Assembly (NCBI GenBank): GCA_021324295.1
Contig: JAJPJJ010000119.1
Span: forward strand, 102,414-166,413
DNA: 64,000 nt
Direction of reading: 5' to 3'
From: Bacillota bacterium
GTDB lineage: Bacteria; Sysuimicrobiota; Sysuimicrobiia; Sysuimicrobiales; Segetimicrobiaceae
A program made the translations under genes and the position numbers. The notes beneath the pieces were generated by a model. It worked only from the letters and a program-made list of their open reading frames with translations, had not been told where the DNA came from and searched no databases. Within the stretch, counting starts at the first letter, position 1. The number at the start of each line of letters is the position of its first letter. Shown here piece after piece: positions 9,226 through 18,196 of the stretch.

Positions 9226-10257
9226 TCACCGCGACGCGCGGGCGGGGGTCAGGACCGCCTTCACCAGGTCGCCGGGATCGGCCACCAGTCGATGGAACAG
9301 CGCCGGACCGTCCTCCAGCGGGAACGGCCGGACCCACTGCTCGGCCCCCACGCGCCGGGACCTCAACAGCTCGACAGCCTGCACGAAGTCGTCGTAGGTG
9401 TAGGCGTACGAGCCGTGGACGGACACCTCTCGGTTCACGATGTCGACCGCATCGAACGGGGTGACCTCCTCGCCCAGCCCCAGCAGCACCACCCGGCCGC
9501 CGGTCCGCACGCAGGCGACCGCCGCCTGGCGGGCCGCCGAGGCGCCGGCGGCCTCGATCGCCACGTCGACGCCCTCGCCGCCCGTCGCCGCGCGGATGCG
9601 CCCCACCACGTCGTCGGCGCGCGCGTCGAGCGCGAGCGTCGCGCCGAGCCGCGTCGCCACCGCCAGGCGGGCGGGCACGAGATCGACGCAAGCGACGAAC
9701 GCGGGGGCCACCAGGCCGGCGAGGTGGAGCGCCATCAGCCCCTGCGTGCCCGCGCCGAAGATCGCGATCCGGCGGCCGACGCCGTGGACGTGGCGGTTGA
9801 AGATGTGGACCGCGTTCGCGAGCGGCTCCGCGAGGCTGCCCGCGAGCGCCGGCAGGCCGGGCGGCAGAGGCACGACCGACGCGCGCGGCACCGCGACGTA
9901 CTCCGCGTAGCCGCCCGGCCGGTCGATCCCGATGACCCGGCGCGAGCTGCACTGGGATGTGTCCCCTCGGCGGCAGGCGGCGCACGTCCCGCACGTGAGG
10001 AGCGGGTACACGGCCGCCGTGGCCCCCGGCGCGAGGTCGCCGACCGCGCGGCCCAGGGCCTCGACCCGCCCGGCGACCTCGTGGCCCATGACGAGCGGCG
10101 GGACCCGCTTGCGGCTCTTCCCCAGGTACCCGTGGAGGTCGGAGCCGCAGATCCCCGATGCCTCGACGCGGATCAGCACCTCGTCCGGACGGAGCGGCGG
10201 GATCTCCGCGTCGCGCAACTCGAGGCTCCGGGGCCCCAGGTAGACGAGGGCTCGCAT
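9226..10257 (-). CDS. zinc-dependent alcohol dehydrogenase (sorbitol/threonine dehydrogenase-like MDR)
   Basis: A 343-residue zinc MDR enzyme that oxidises an alcohol or reduces an aldehyde or ketone with NAD(P). The catalytic zinc ligands are Cys37 (ICGSD) and His59-Glu60 (GHEVAG). The structural zinc site is Cys89, Cys92, Cys95 and Cys103. The Rossmann motif is FGAGTQG. The ATG at 10257 lies six bases from the stop of the TPP decarboxylase beta subunit upstream, so it is the last gene of that set. The position suggests that it acts on the aldehyde made by the decarboxylase. This is inference; the substrate is unknown. Confidence 0.87.
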   Translation of the reverse strand: MRALVYLGPRSLELRDAEIPPLRPDEVLIRVEASGICGSDLHGYLGKSRKRVPPLVMGHEVAGRVEALGRAVGDLAPGATAAVYPLLTCGTCAACRRGDTSQCSSRRVIGIDRPGGYAEYVAVPRASVVPLPPGLPALAGSLAEPLANAVHIFNRHVHGVGRRIAIFGAGTQGLMALHLAGLVAPAFVACVDLVPARLAVATRLGATLALDARADDVVGRIRAATGGEGVDVAIEAAGASAARQAAVACVRTGGRVVLLGLGEEVTPFDAVDIVNREVSVHGSYAYTYDDFVQAVELLRSRRVGAEQWVRPFPLEDGPALFHRLVADPGDLVKAVLTPARASR

Positions 10258-10262
10258 GCGCG

Positions 10263-10823
10263 CTAGGCGGGGCCGATCGCGTCGATGAAGCGGTCTCTCA
10301 CGGAGATCGGGCGGCGCGGCGCCCGGGCAAACGACGTCGCCTGCTCGACGCGGGCCAGCACGAACCACGGCCCCTCGTCGCGGAGCGCCCGCTCGATGGC
10401 GCGGGCGAACCCCTCGAGGTCGCTCGCCGTGGCGACGCGCTCGATCCCCGCCCCCCTCGCGATCGCGGCGAGGTCGGCGCCGCGCGTCGTGTGCGTCGGC
10501 TGGCCGCCGGTGGTCTCGTACGCGCCGTTGTCGAAGAGGACCTCCACCAGGTTCGGCGGCCGGCACGCTGCGACCGTGGCGAGGGCGCCGAGGTTCATCA
10601 GGAGCGATCCGTCGCCGTCGAGGACGACCACCCGGAGCGCCGGACGCGCCAGCGCGAGCCCCAGCCCGACGGAGACCGCGCACCCCATCGCGCCCCACAT
10701 GTAGAAGTTCTGCGGCCGGTCTCCCGCCGCGTAGAGGTCGTAGGTGTTTCGCCCGAGGTTCGAGATCACGGCCGCGCCCCCGAGGAGCGGCAGCATGCGC
10801 CGGATCGCCTCGAGCCTGGTCAC
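10263..10823 (-). CDS. TPP-dependent decarboxylase, beta (TPP-binding) subunit, sulfopyruvate/phosphonopyruvate decarboxylase-like
   Basis: A 186-residue subunit with the thiamine diphosphate motif: GDGSLLMNLGAL followed about 27 residues later by DNGAYETTGG. It resembles the ComE half of sulfopyruvate decarboxylase and the C-terminal half of phosphonopyruvate decarboxylase. Such enzymes remove CO2 from a 2-oxo acid and leave an aldehyde. The GTG start at 10823 overlaps the alpha subunit stop by four bases (GTGA), which fixes the start and shows coupling. The real 2-oxo acid is not known. Confidence 0.82.
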   Translation of the reverse strand: MTRLEAIRRMLPLLGGAAVISNLGRNTYDLYAAGDRPQNFYMWGAMGCAVSVGLGLALARPALRVVVLDGDGSLLMNLGALATVAACRPPNLVEVLFDNGAYETTGGQPTHTTRGADLAAIARGAGIERVATASDLEGFARAIERALRDEGPWFVLARVEQATSFARAPRRPISVRDRFIDAIGPA

Positions 10824-11356
10824 TTGAGCGTCTTCCCGCCGGTCAGACGTGTCGATAACCCGAGCGCGACCGGGACCAGGCCGGAAAACGCCAGCTCGCT
10901 CGCGCCCCCGACGACCGCGTCGATCTCCTCCGGGGCGCTGATCGAGAAGAACTGGATCCCGAGCGCGTCCAGGATCCGCGGGAGCGCCCGGCCGAACGGG
11001 ACCTGCACCGGGTTGAACTCTCCCAGGCGCCCGCGCTCGCTGACGAGCAGGAGCATGGGGAGCTGGTACGCCACCGCCAGGGAGGCGAGCGCGTTGAGGG
11101 AGTTGCCGACGCCGCTGCCCTGGAGGATGAGCGCTCCCTTCTGGCCGCCGAGGTACCCGCCGGCCAGGACGGCGACGCCTTCCTCTTCGCGCGTGCACGA
11201 GACCACGGTGAACGCGGGGTCGGCGGACAGCCGCTGGAGGAGGTGGCTCGTGACCTCGTCCGGGACGTGCGCGATCATCCGGACGCCGCCTCGCCGGAGC
11301 GCGCCCGCCATGAGGTCGCTCCAGCGGTCCGCCGCATCGTCCGTCGCGTTCGCCAC
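10820..11356 (-). CDS. TPP-dependent decarboxylase, alpha (Pyr-domain) subunit, sulfopyruvate/phosphonopyruvate decarboxylase-like
   Basis: A 178-residue partner of the beta subunit. It carries the pyrimidine-binding domain with the catalytic Glu in CTREEEGVAVLAGGY and the helix GSGVGNSLNALASL. Split alpha/beta forms of this size are known for ComD/ComE. The GTG start at 11356 has GGGGCGGGA upstream. Phosphonopyruvate decarboxylase would normally sit beside phosphonopyruvate mutase, and sulfopyruvate decarboxylase beside coenzyme M genes. Neither neighbour is present, so a different 2-oxo acid in the catabolic cluster is likely. Confidence 0.82.
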   Translation of the reverse strand: MANATDDAADRWSDLMAGALRRGGVRMIAHVPDEVTSHLLQRLSADPAFTVVSCTREEEGVAVLAGGYLGGQKGALILQGSGVGNSLNALASLAVAYQLPMLLLVSERGRLGEFNPVQVPFGRALPRILDALGIQFFSISAPEEIDAVVGGASELAFSGLVPVALGLSTRLTGGKTLK

Positions 11357-11544
11357 CGGATCCCGCCCCCGTGCAGATCGTCGCGTGCGCCGGAGCAGTC
11401 CTCGTCGTCCACCCCTCCGTCGCCCGCGGATCGCGCGTCGCCTCGCCCGCGCCGCCTCGTGGGTACTACGACGTCCGCGGTCGGATCACCTCGCTCGTGC
11501 GCGACCCGCCCGCGGCGATCGCGGGCCCCAACGCGCTCCATCGC

Positions 11545-12297
11545 CTACGCCATGACCGACCCGCCGTTGACATCGAGACACTGGCCGGTGACGAACCCGG
11601 CGTCGGCCGACGCGAGGTAGAGCGCCGCCCGCGCGACGTCGGCCGGCTCCCCCAACCTGCGCAGCGGCAGCTCGGCCGCACGGGCCGCCTGCCGCTCGGG
11701 CGGGTAGATGGCGCGGTTCATGTCGGTGACGATCGATCCCGGGCAGATGGCGTTGACCGTGATCCCGTACGGGCCCACCTCCCGGGCGAGCGACCGGGTG
11801 AAGGCGAGGATGAATCCCTTGGTGCCGGCGTAGACCGCGAAGTTCTCGGCGCCGACGTGGCCGAGCTGGGACGCCAAGTTGATGATCCGCCCGCGATGCC
11901 GGGTGACCATCGTCGGCAGCAATGCGCGTGTCAGCATGAGCGTCCCATACACGTTGACGTCGAGCAGCGCGCGCCAGACGGCCGGGGCCTGCGTGACGAA
12001 GGGGGAGACGTCCATCACACCGGCGTTGTTGATCAGCACGTCGATGTGTCCAAAGGCGGCGAGCGACGCCGCGGTGAACCGGGCGACGCTGGCCGGATCG
12101 GCGACATCGACCTGCAGCGGGAGCGCCCGCCGGCCGGCACCTTCCACGGCCGCGGCGACGGCCGCGGCGTCCTCCTCCCTCGCGCGGTAGCCGATGATCA
12201 CGTGAGCGCCCTCCTCCGCGAAGGCGAGCGCCATCGCCCGGCCGAAGCCGCGGCTCGCCCCGGTGATCATCGCAACCTGGCCGTCGAGCCTGCCCAT
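11545..12297 (-). CDS. SDR-family oxidoreductase (FabG-like)
   Basis: A 250-residue classical short-chain dehydrogenase. The cofactor motif is TGASRGFG near residue 12, with NNAG at 90-93. The catalytic Ser143 is in NLASQLG, and Tyr156 and Lys160 are in YAGTK. The Asn-Pro loop (NAICPGSI) is present. The basic residues after the second strand (GYRARE) suit NADP(H). The start has a strong AGGAGGAGG. It lies between the decarboxylase genes and the alpha/beta hydrolase, all on one strand, and probably oxidises or reduces an intermediate of that pathway rather than fatty acids. Confidence 0.87.
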   Translation of the reverse strand: MGRLDGQVAMITGASRGFGRAMALAFAEEGAHVIIGYRAREEDAAAVAAAVEGAGRRALPLQVDVADPASVARFTAASLAAFGHIDVLINNAGVMDVSPFVTQAPAVWRALLDVNVYGTLMLTRALLPTMVTRHRGRIINLASQLGHVGAENFAVYAGTKGFILAFTRSLAREVGPYGITVNAICPGSIVTDMNRAIYPPERQAARAAELPLRRLGEPADVARAALYLASADAGFVTGQCLDVNGGSVMA

Positions 12298-12382
12298 GGC
12301 GCCTCCTCCTGCGCGCGACGGCCGCGCCCCGACGGGGCGCGGCCGCCCCAGACGTTGCCGGCTCGTGGCGCGCCGCCACGCC

Positions 12383-13609
12383 CTAGCCAGGGCCCGTCGG
12401 CGGCCGGCCGTCGCGTCCAGGGATCAGCAGCGTCCGCACCGACGGTCCGTAGGGACCGATGCCGTCCTGCTGCCGCACGAGGACCATCTTCCGCAGATCA
12501 TCGGGGAGCCGCCCCGCGAGCGCATCGCCAAGCCAGTCGGCCAGGAAGGGGTAGATCTCGAGCCCCGCGATCCCGTCCCGTCCGGAGACACGGTGGAACT
12601 CGTCCTCGAAGACCCACAGCTCCTTGGGACCGCCGAGCTTCTCGTAGAAGGCCAGGACGTCCTCGAGGTGGCACAGCGGATCGTACTCGCCCGCAACCAG
12701 CAGCGTGGGACACCGCACCAGCCGGGCGTGCTCGTCGTCGCACATCGCCTCGGCCATGCGGTCGAACTCCTCCTCGTCCGTCAGGCCCGCCATATACATG
12801 AACATCTGCTTGAAGCGCGGCGAGGCCTCCTCGAAGATGGCGCGCTTGCTCCCGTGCACGGCGTGTGTGGTGGCGAGCGCCCGGACCCGGTCGTCGACCG
12901 CGGCGAGGCGCGGGCCCCAGTGCGAGCCGAAGCTGGTGCCGCACACCCCGATGCGGTCCCGGTCGACGTCGGGCCGCTGCGCGAGGTAGTCGATGCAGGC
13001 CCGCGCCGCGCGCTCGTAGTTGTCGTGCGTGACCCGGATCTTGCGGAGGTTGCTCTGGCCCTGGCCGGGCCCGTCCATGACGAGCACGTGCAGGCCGCGG
13101 CGGGTGAACGGGTTCTGCAGGGGATGCGGGGCGGCCTCCTTCGTCATGTCCATCCCCGGAATGAACAGCACCGCCGGCAGGGGGTGCGGCGCGGGCGCGC
13201 GGTGGAACAGGGCGGCGATCCGGACGCCCTCCCACGGGATCTCCACCGCTTCCACCGGCGCGCCGGTCAGGCTCACGACCTTGCCGTAGCAGGCGACGCA
13301 CCGCTCGTAGAGGAAGGTCTTCTCCGGGTTGTCGTCCTCGAAGATCGCGTGCTGCGCCTCGCGATACGTCTGGCACGCCTGCCAGTACAGCGCGGCGGCG
13401 GTCTCGGCGTGTCCCCGCTGCGCGGCCGCGCGCGCCAGGTCCTCCTGGTGCCGGGCCACCCTGTACATGGTGCGCGGGATCATGCGGTAGCTCTTCACGC
13501 CGTGCGGGACGGTCCGCTCGTCGTTGGCGAAGTTCTGGACCCGTCCGGTGGTCTTGACCAGCCAGTCGAGGATCCACTGCTGGCTATCCCGACGGCGCCG
13601 GGGCGCCAT
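12383..13609 (-). CDS. alpha/beta hydrolase of the FrsA / 2,6-dihydroxypseudooxynicotine hydrolase type
   Basis: A 408-residue hydrolase with a helical N-terminal cap of about 130 residues and then the alpha/beta core. The nucleophile is Ser226 in GTSFG, the acid is Asp310 in GEYDPL and the base is His339 in DEFHRVSG. The oxyanion region PGMDMTKEA is typical of this group. Relatives include a C-C bond hydrolase of nicotine breakdown and esterases, so C-C, C-N or ester cleavage are all possible. The ATG at 13609 has GGGGGAGGG nine bases upstream. It is part of the transporter, isochorismatase and DUF1989 cluster. Confidence 0.82.
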   Translation of the reverse strand: MAPRRRRDSQQWILDWLVKTTGRVQNFANDERTVPHGVKSYRMIPRTMYRVARHQEDLARAAAQRGHAETAAALYWQACQTYREAQHAIFEDDNPEKTFLYERCVACYGKVVSLTGAPVEAVEIPWEGVRIAALFHRAPAPHPLPAVLFIPGMDMTKEAAPHPLQNPFTRRGLHVLVMDGPGQGQSNLRKIRVTHDNYERAARACIDYLAQRPDVDRDRIGVCGTSFGSHWGPRLAAVDDRVRALATTHAVHGSKRAIFEEASPRFKQMFMYMAGLTDEEEFDRMAEAMCDDEHARLVRCPTLLVAGEYDPLCHLEDVLAFYEKLGGPKELWVFEDEFHRVSGRDGIAGLEIYPFLADWLGDALAGRLPDDLRKMVLVRQQDGIGPYGPSVRTLLIPGRDGRPPTGPG

Positions 13610-13710
13610 CCGGGTGGGCCCTCCCCCCTGCTCCACGCGCTGCCTCCTTCCTCCGCCCGCGATCCCGGACCCCGGGTCCCCGCCCTCCCCGGGACCGCGC
13701 CGCGGCCGCG

Positions 13711-14349
13711 TCAAGGGGACGTCCGATAGACCTCGGCGATGACGTCGTTGATCGTCGGCGCGGTATGCCCGGGGCACGCCGAGAGGGCCACGAGGCAATC
13801 CATCTCCGCGCGGAGGTCCATGTAGTCGGTCGGCCGGCTGTCCGCGGCCTCGGCGAAGAACGTCTGCGTCTCCGGGTCGAGACCGGTGCGCATGAAGACG
13901 TTGAAGGTATCGTGCACGTACTCTTCCCCCAGCCCGAACTCGGCGATCGCCTCGGTCAGGTTGCGGTGACACGAGCGACGGTCGCTCTCGCCGAAGAACT
14001 CCTGGTGGTACCGCCGGTTGCAGCGCGGGTACCAGAGATCGTGGAACCGGCTCCCCCGGCGAGAGGGCGCGCGGTCCGCCGTGTCCACGAGGATGGTGAA
14101 CATCGGCCGCATCCACGGTTCCACCGACCACAGCCGTGCCCCGGCGGTGGGGTGCGCGCCCTCGATGATCCGGGTGCGGCCCGCCCAGAACATCTCGCGG
14201 GGATTCTCCCTGTTCCAGGCGTTGAAGTCGATCACCTGAGGCCCGGCCTGCTGGGTGAGGCGCAGGATCTCGCCCCGCTTCACCTCGAAGGCCCGCCCGT
14301 GTCCGGCGGGGACTACGATCCGTCGCTGCAGCGTCATCGCGTCTGGCAC
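13711..14349 (-). CDS. DUF1989 protein (urea carboxylase-associated family)
   Basis: A 212-residue protein of the DUF1989 family, members of which sit beside urea or carboxyguanidine degradation genes. Seen in it are the block VIDFNAWNRENPREMF near residue 45, the Cys/His-rich SDRRSCHRNL near 115, HDTFNVFM near 140 and the C-terminal CPGHTAPTIND. The conserved Cys and His suggest a metal or catalytic site, but no reaction is established. GTG at 14349 has GGAGGGAG upstream, whereas the ATG four codons later has none. Its neighbours are an isochorismatase-like amidase and a polyamine-type transporter, which points to a nitrogenous substrate. Confidence 0.85.
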   Translation of the reverse strand: MPDAMTLQRRIVVPAGHGRAFEVKRGEILRLTQQAGPQVIDFNAWNRENPREMFWAGRTRIIEGAHPTAGARLWSVEPWMRPMFTILVDTADRAPSRRGSRFHDLWYPRCNRRYHQEFFGESDRRSCHRNLTEAIAEFGLGEEYVHDTFNVFMRTGLDPETQTFFAEAADSRPTDYMDLRAEMDCLVALSACPGHTAPTINDVIAEVYRTSP

Positions 14350-14378
14350 GGTGGCTCCCTCCGTCGGTGGTGTCAGGC

Positions 14379-15083
14379 TCACGCGCGTCCGGGTCGGCGG
14401 CCGGCCGGCGATGCGCGCGCCGCCTGCTCGAGCACCTCCACGACCTCCTCGCTGGAGCTCACGAAGCCCAGCGCGGCCTCGACTTCTCGGAGCGCCAGCA
14501 GGTGGTAGTCGCGGCCGTTCATGCTGCCGCAGCAGTCCTCGAGTACGACGATGCGAAAGTCGCGGCTGAACGCGTCGAAGGCCGTGGCCAGGACACAGTT
14601 GTTCGTGTTGACGCCCATGAGGAGCACGGTCTCGACCCCCAGCCCGCGCAACACGAGCTCCAGGTCGGTGGCATAGAAACCGCTGTAGCGCCTCTTCACG
14701 ACGACGGGCTCGTCGTGCCGCGGGGCGACCTCGGGCATCACCTCGGCGTAGATCGAGCCTTCGACGTTCTTGCCGCTCTGGCGCGGGGCACCGAGCCCCG
14801 GGATGAGCTTGCCGGTCTGGTACGCCCAGAACGGATTGCGATGATCGGCGAAGCCCCAGGGCGACGCGCGCCGCGTGTACGTCACGACGTGGACCACGGG
14901 CATCCGCAGCCCGCGGGCGGCCTCGAGGACCCGGCGGGCCGGCGCGAGGATCGCGGCCGCGAACTCCGGGCTGACCAGATGATAGCCGACCGCGGGATCG
15001 AGGTGCCGGCGCTGCATGTCGATCGGGATGAGGGCGCTGCGTTCGGGCCTGATGTCGCCCCGGACCTCCTCGGGTATCGCCAC
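14379..15083 (-). CDS. isochorismatase-family cysteine hydrolase
   Basis: A 234-residue hydrolase of the isochorismatase/nicotinamidase/N-carbamoylsarcosine amidase fold. The catalytic triad is Asp22 (LIPIDMQ), Lys130 (VVVKRRYSGF) and Cys163 (GVNTNNC). The presence of the Cys argues for an amidase rather than a true isochorismatase. GTG at 15083 follows AGGAGGG at nine bases, and the upstream ATG at 15107 would place this site inside the gene. It lies 30 bases upstream of the DUF1989 gene and just after the transporter ATPase in the transcript. Confidence 0.87.
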   Translation of the reverse strand: MAIPEEVRGDIRPERSALIPIDMQRRHLDPAVGYHLVSPEFAAAILAPARRVLEAARGLRMPVVHVVTYTRRASPWGFADHRNPFWAYQTGKLIPGLGAPRQSGKNVEGSIYAEVMPEVAPRHDEPVVVKRRYSGFYATDLELVLRGLGVETVLLMGVNTNNCVLATAFDAFSRDFRIVVLEDCCGSMNGRDYHLLALREVEAALGFVSSSEEVVEVLEQAARASPAGRRPGRA

Positions 15084-15122
15084 GGCTCGTCTCCCTCCTT
15101 GGCGCATCCGGCGCCGGAGATT

Positions 15123-16247
15123 TCAGCGGGGGAACACGTGCGTGCGAGCGGCGCGCCAGGCCGCGCTCACCGGCGCCCCGACGGGCACGGAGGCACGCAG
15201 TGCCGGCTCCCCGGCGGCGAGCACCAGGGACCCGTCCCGCGCGCGAATCTGATACAGCACCGTCGTCCCTTTGTAGACGATGTTCTCGACGCGCCCGTGG
15301 ATCGACAACCAGTCGCCGTCGTCCGCCTCGTCGCGATCTGCGCGGCGCACCGCGACATCCGCCGCGCGGACGGCGACGACGCAGGCCCCGGAAACCGGCG
15401 CCCGCGCCGGCACGCGCCAGCGGCCGAGGGGACCGGCGACCAGGATGGCGCTCCCATCGGAGCCGGAGACCGTTCCCTCGAATACGTTCACCGTGCCGAA
15501 GAACGACGCGACGAAGAGACTGCGGGGCTGCTCGAAGACCTCGTCGGGCGTCCCCACCTGCTCGATGACCCCGCTCCGCATCACGGCGATGCGGTCTGAG
15601 ATCGTCAGGGCCTCCTCCTGGTCGTGCGTCACGAACACGAAGGAGATGCCGACGGTACGCTGCAACTGCTTGAGCTCGATCTGCATCTCCTCCCGGAGCT
15701 GCCGGTCCAGCGCGCCGAACGGCTCGTCCAGCAGCAGCACGCGGGGACGGGTCACGATCGCCCGGGCCAGGGCGACGCGCTGCTGCTGACCGCCGGACAG
15801 CTCCCGCGGGTACCGGGCCTCCAGTCCGGTCATCCGCACCAGGCGGAGCGCGGCCCGCACCGCCGGCCCGATCTCGGCAGCGCCGAGGTTGCGCATCCGG
15901 AGCCCGAACGCCACGTTCTCGAAGACGGTCATGTGCGGGAACAGCGCGTAGTTTTGAAACACCATGCCGAGATGCCGTAGATGCGGCGGAAGATCGGTGA
16001 CGTCCTCGCTGCCGATCCGGACCTGCCCGGTGTCCGGGGCGACGAAGCCCGCGACGATGCGCAGCGTCGTGGTCTTGCCGCATCCGCTGGGGCCCAGCAG
16101 CGAGAGGATCGTCCCCGCCGGAAGCGTCAGCGAGACGTCGCGGACGGCGCCCACCCCGCGGAAGGACTTGCTCACCCCGACGAGCTCCAAAGCCGGGGGC
16201 GCGGCGGGCGCCACCGCCGGGTGCGCCCGGGTCATCGCGACGGCCAT
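15123..16247 (-). CDS. ABC transporter ATP-binding protein, polyamine type (PotA-like)
   Basis: A 374-residue ATPase that powers import. The Walker A motif is GPSGCGKTT near residue 55, the signature LSGGQQQR is near 150, and Walker B VLLLDEPFGALD is near 170. A TOBE domain fills the C-terminal 110 residues, as in PotA/CysA/UgpC. It is the last component gene of the transporter: two permeases, a binding protein, then this ATPase. The substrate class (polyamine, amino-acid derivative or other small cation) is inferred from the family only. Confidence 0.92.
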   Translation of the reverse strand: MAVAMTRAHPAVAPAAPPALELVGVSKSFRGVGAVRDVSLTLPAGTILSLLGPSGCGKTTTLRIVAGFVAPDTGQVRIGSEDVTDLPPHLRHLGMVFQNYALFPHMTVFENVAFGLRMRNLGAAEIGPAVRAALRLVRMTGLEARYPRELSGGQQQRVALARAIVTRPRVLLLDEPFGALDRQLREEMQIELKQLQRTVGISFVFVTHDQEEALTISDRIAVMRSGVIEQVGTPDEVFEQPRSLFVASFFGTVNVFEGTVSGSDGSAILVAGPLGRWRVPARAPVSGACVVAVRAADVAVRRADRDEADDGDWLSIHGRVENIVYKGTTVLYQIRARDGSLVLAAGEPALRASVPVGAPVSAAWRAARTHVFPR

Positions 16248-16254
16248 CGCACGT

Positions 16255-17346
16255 TCACTTGAGGTACTGGTTGATCAGATTCTTCCACAGCGCGATGTTG
16301 CCGCTTACGTAGCGGAAATCCGGGCGCAGGAGGCGTGCGACCTTCTCCGGGGGCAGCACGCCGGGGCGCTTCGCCAGGTCCGGCGGCACCTTCACCGTGC
16401 GGCTGACCGGGCTATCGTACACGTTCTTGACCCACAGGAGCTGCGCCTCGTCGTCCACAAACGATCCGAGGAATTGCTGGGTCAGCCGGGTCGTGGCGGG
16501 ATCGAACCCCTTGATGCACTGCACGATGTCCGCCACCGCGGTCGCGCCCTCCTTGGGGATGACGAAGCGGATGTTCTTCCCGCTGTCGCGGGCCCCCTCG
16601 GCGATCCCCCCGAAGTCCCAGGCCAGCCACAGCTCCCCTTTGTCGACCAGGTCCTGGGCCTGCGCCGGCGACTGCGGCCAGGGCCCGATGTTCTCCTTGT
16701 GCTGGGCCCACGCCTTGATCCCCGCCGCGATGTCGTTGACGTCGTGGCCCAGGGCCCTCGCGGTCATGCCGAACCCGTCGAAGTAGCCGTCGGAGAGGCC
16801 GACTTTCCCTTTGTACTTCGGGTTGAAGAGGTCCAGCCAGGACCTCGGCGGGTCGACCCGGTCCGGGTTATAGATGATGCCGTAGGGCTGGATGCCGAAG
16901 ATGATCCCGTGCGTGTCCGCCATGATCGACCCGTGGATCAGGTTCTTGGCGTTCGGGACGTTCGCGGGATCGAAGGGCTCCCAGAGGCCGTCGGCCAAGC
17001 CCCGGTACGAATAGAGGAAGTTGAAGGTGCCGCCGCTGATCACGGGGCGCGACCGCTCGGCCAGGAGCTTGGCGTAGTTGGCCGCGTTGGTCCCGACCTC
17101 CAGGGTGACGCTCGCGCCCCCGTGGTCCCGCGAGAACCGCGGGATGAGCTGCGCCTTGAGGGCCTCCGCATAGCCCCACCCCCATGACATGATCGTGAGC
17201 GACTTGGGCTGGGCCGCGACCTCGTCGCGGAGACCGGGCACGCGATCCAGCGCCGCGAGGCCGAGGGCCGTGGCCGCGAGGCCTCGGAGGAAGGACCGGC
17301 GTGTCGGCCTCCCGGATGCCGCTGTCCAGTCGCGATGCGCGCTCAT
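16255..17346 (-). CDS. ABC transporter substrate-binding protein, PotD-like, Tat-exported
   Basis: A 363-residue extracytoplasmic binding protein. It begins with a twin-arginine signal (RRSFLRGLAATALG at about residues 18-31) ending near AAQP, so it is probably folded before export. The mature part starts SLTIMSWGWGYAEALKAQL, the usual opening of the spermidine/putrescine-type binding fold. Repeats of aromatic residues (NFLYSYRG, WLDLFNPKYKGK) are typical of the family. It is eight bases upstream of the ATPase gene. The ligand cannot be told from sequence. Confidence 0.9.
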   Translation of the reverse strand: MSAHRDWTAASGRPTRRSFLRGLAATALGLAALDRVPGLRDEVAAQPKSLTIMSWGWGYAEALKAQLIPRFSRDHGGASVTLEVGTNAANYAKLLAERSRPVISGGTFNFLYSYRGLADGLWEPFDPANVPNAKNLIHGSIMADTHGIIFGIQPYGIIYNPDRVDPPRSWLDLFNPKYKGKVGLSDGYFDGFGMTARALGHDVNDIAAGIKAWAQHKENIGPWPQSPAQAQDLVDKGELWLAWDFGGIAEGARDSGKNIRFVIPKEGATAVADIVQCIKGFDPATTRLTQQFLGSFVDDEAQLLWVKNVYDSPVSRTVKVPPDLAKRPGVLPPEKVARLLRPDFRYVSGNIALWKNLINQYLK

Positions 17347-17383
17347 GGCTCCCCCTCCTTTGTGGCCCCGGACGGCTCCGCCG

Positions 17384-18196
17384 TCAGGGGCCGGCGAAAT
17401 ACCGTTGCAGGCCGATCGTGCGCTCGACCAGCACGACCACGCCCACCGTCACGGCGAGCAGGGCGACGCTCACGGCCGCCACCGTGGGGTCGATGAGGAA
17501 CTGGATGTAGTTGAAGATCTGAAGCGGCAGCGTCATCGTCCGCGGGCCGACGAGGAACATGGAGACGGAGAACTCGTCGAACGACACGATGAAGGCAAAG
17601 ACCCCGGCGCTCAGCAACCCGGGCGCCACGAGCGGCGCCACGATGTACCGGAGGACGCGCCACCGCGTGGCCCCCAGGATCATCGCCGCCTCTTCGAGGT
17701 GATCGTCGATGCTCGCGATGGCGGCCGCCATCGTGCGCACAACGTACGGGAGCGTGATCACGAGGTGGGCGAGGATCAGCCCTCCGATGGACCGGACCAG
17801 GCCGAGCGGGGCGAAGAAGATCAACAGCGCCACGCCGAAGACGACTGCCGGGAATGCCACGGGGGCCAGGAACGCCACGTCCAACACACGCAGCCGGTAC
17901 CGGGCGATCACGTACGCCGCCATCGTGCCGGCCAGCAGCGAGAGCGCGGTGGCCGCTGCGCTGACCTCCACGCTCACACGGAGGCTGTGGAGGAACGCAG
18001 GGTGGGCAGCGACGTTAGCGTACCAGCGCAGCGACCACCCCCGCGACGGCAGGGAGAGCGATGCGGTTGGATTGAGCGACACGGGCACCACGATGAGGAT
18101 CGGGATCGCGATCGCGGCCACGAGGATCCAGGCATAGACCTCCAGCCACCGAGGCACCGCCGCGTGCGCCGGGGACGCGCCCCGCTTACCCGCCAC
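17384..18196 (-). CDS. ABC transporter permease, PotC-like
   Basis: A 270-residue inner-membrane permease with about six hydrophobic helices. The cytoplasmic EAA loop that docks to the ATPase is EEAAMILGATRWRVLRYIVA at about residue 170. Its GTG start overlaps the end of the first permease by 11 bases, so the two are co-translated. It forms the second half of the membrane channel of this importer. Confidence 0.9.
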   Translation of the reverse strand: MAGKRGASPAHAAVPRWLEVYAWILVAAIAIPILIVVPVSLNPTASLSLPSRGWSLRWYANVAAHPAFLHSLRVSVEVSAAATALSLLAGTMAAYVIARYRLRVLDVAFLAPVAFPAVVFGVALLIFFAPLGLVRSIGGLILAHLVITLPYVVRTMAAAIASIDDHLEEAAMILGATRWRVLRYIVAPLVAPGLLSAGVFAFIVSFDEFSVSMFLVGPRTMTLPLQIFNYIQFLIDPTVAAVSVALLAVTVGVVVLVERTIGLQRYFAGP

